A DNA stretch of 64,000 nt from Archilochus colubris (taxonomy: Eukaryota > Chordata > Aves > Apodiformes > Trochilidae), in the NCBI GenBank assembly GCA_023079485.1, contig CM041085.1, positions 29,869,121 through 29,933,120 on the forward strand, read 5' to 3'. Under the pieces are notes generated by a model. The model saw only the letters and a list, made by a program, of their open reading frames with translations, did not search any database and was not told the origin of the DNA. Position numbers and translations under genes: made by a program. Shown in pieces: positions 63,342-64,000 of this stretch; position 1 is the first letter of the stretch; every line of letters begins with the position of its first letter.

Positions 63342-63565
63342 TCATAGAATCATAGAACTGGCTGGGTTGGAAGGGACCTCTGAGATCATCAAGTCCAACC
63401 CTTGATCCACTACCACTGCAGTTACCAGACCATGGCACTGAGTGCCACATCCAGTCTCTTTTTAAATATCTCCAGGGATGGAGAATCCACTACTTCCTGG
63501 GTCAGCCCATTCCAATGTCTGATCACCCTCTCCGTAAAGAAATTCTTTCTAATATCTAACCTAAA
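63342..63565 (-). mobile_element. CR1 LINE 3' UTR, reverse orientation
   Basis: Starts TCATAGAATCATAGAACTGG, followed by CTGGGTTGGAAGGGACCTCT, CATCAAGTCCAACCCTTGAT, CAGACCATGGCACTGAGTGC, CTTTTTAAATATCTCCAGGG, CAGCCCATTCCAATGTCTGA and AAATTCTTTCTAATATCTAA. This is the complement of a CR1 3' UTR, lost after about 63565. It is less diverged than the + strand copies, so probably younger. It ends about 280 bp before CNKSR3 exon 2. Confidence 0.95.
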
Positions 63566-63707
63566 CCTGATGTTCTCACCTGCTGAGCTTGATCCCCAAG
63601 GAGCAGGTCAGTTGTGCACTGACAGGGGACCCACAAAACCTTGTGCCTCTCTCTGTCCTTGAGGTACAAATTCCCGTTCTCAGTCTCGCTGTAGGTTTCA
63701 TTCCTAA

Positions 63708-64000
<293 letters not shown>

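Overview
The window reads as avian nuclear DNA. Five CR1 LINE fragments are recognisable. Some end in the ATTCTATGATTCTGTG-type 3' tail, and two lie in reverse with the matching TCATAGAATCATAGAA start. The closely related reverse copies at 56663 and 63342 look like a lineage I associate with neoavian birds rather than chicken, but this is from memory and I cannot name the species. The sequence is AT-rich, stop-rich and gene-poor, as expected for non-coding vertebrate DNA.

One protein-coding gene is supported: the 5' end of CNKSR3 (connector enhancer of kinase suppressor of Ras 3) on the + strand. Exon 1 sits in a CpG island near 34.7-35.6 kb. Its coding part is 35073-35124 (17 codons plus one base), with an in-frame stop just upstream of a strong-context ATG and a consensus GTAAGA donor. 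The next coding exon starts at 63847 after a pyrimidine-rich acceptor and runs off the end of the window. Together they encode residues 1-68, essentially the N-terminal SAM domain. The rest (CRIC, PDZ and the tail) lies beyond the window.

Layout: 1-34.7 kb is upstream DNA with no gene I can support. It holds three + strand CR1 pieces, two possible ancient MIR/L2 remnants, microsatellites and homopolymer tracts. From 34.7 to 35.6 kb is the CpG-island promoter and exon 1. From 35125 to 63846 is intron 1 (28.7 kb), which holds three reverse-oriented CR1 pieces, many G/T-rich simple tracts and an AT-rich inverted repeat. From 63847 to 64000 is exon 2.

Most open frames over 60 codons here are at the length expected by chance or are shadows of CpG-rich or simple-sequence DNA. 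I found no tRNA, rRNA, CRISPR array, intact transposon, intact provirus or convincing new genetic system. The findings are therefore modest: upstream ORFs before CNKSR3, a steroid-receptor-like half-site pair in intron 1, old repeat remnants, a recurring G-run/T-run motif, and a few inverted or tandem repeats.
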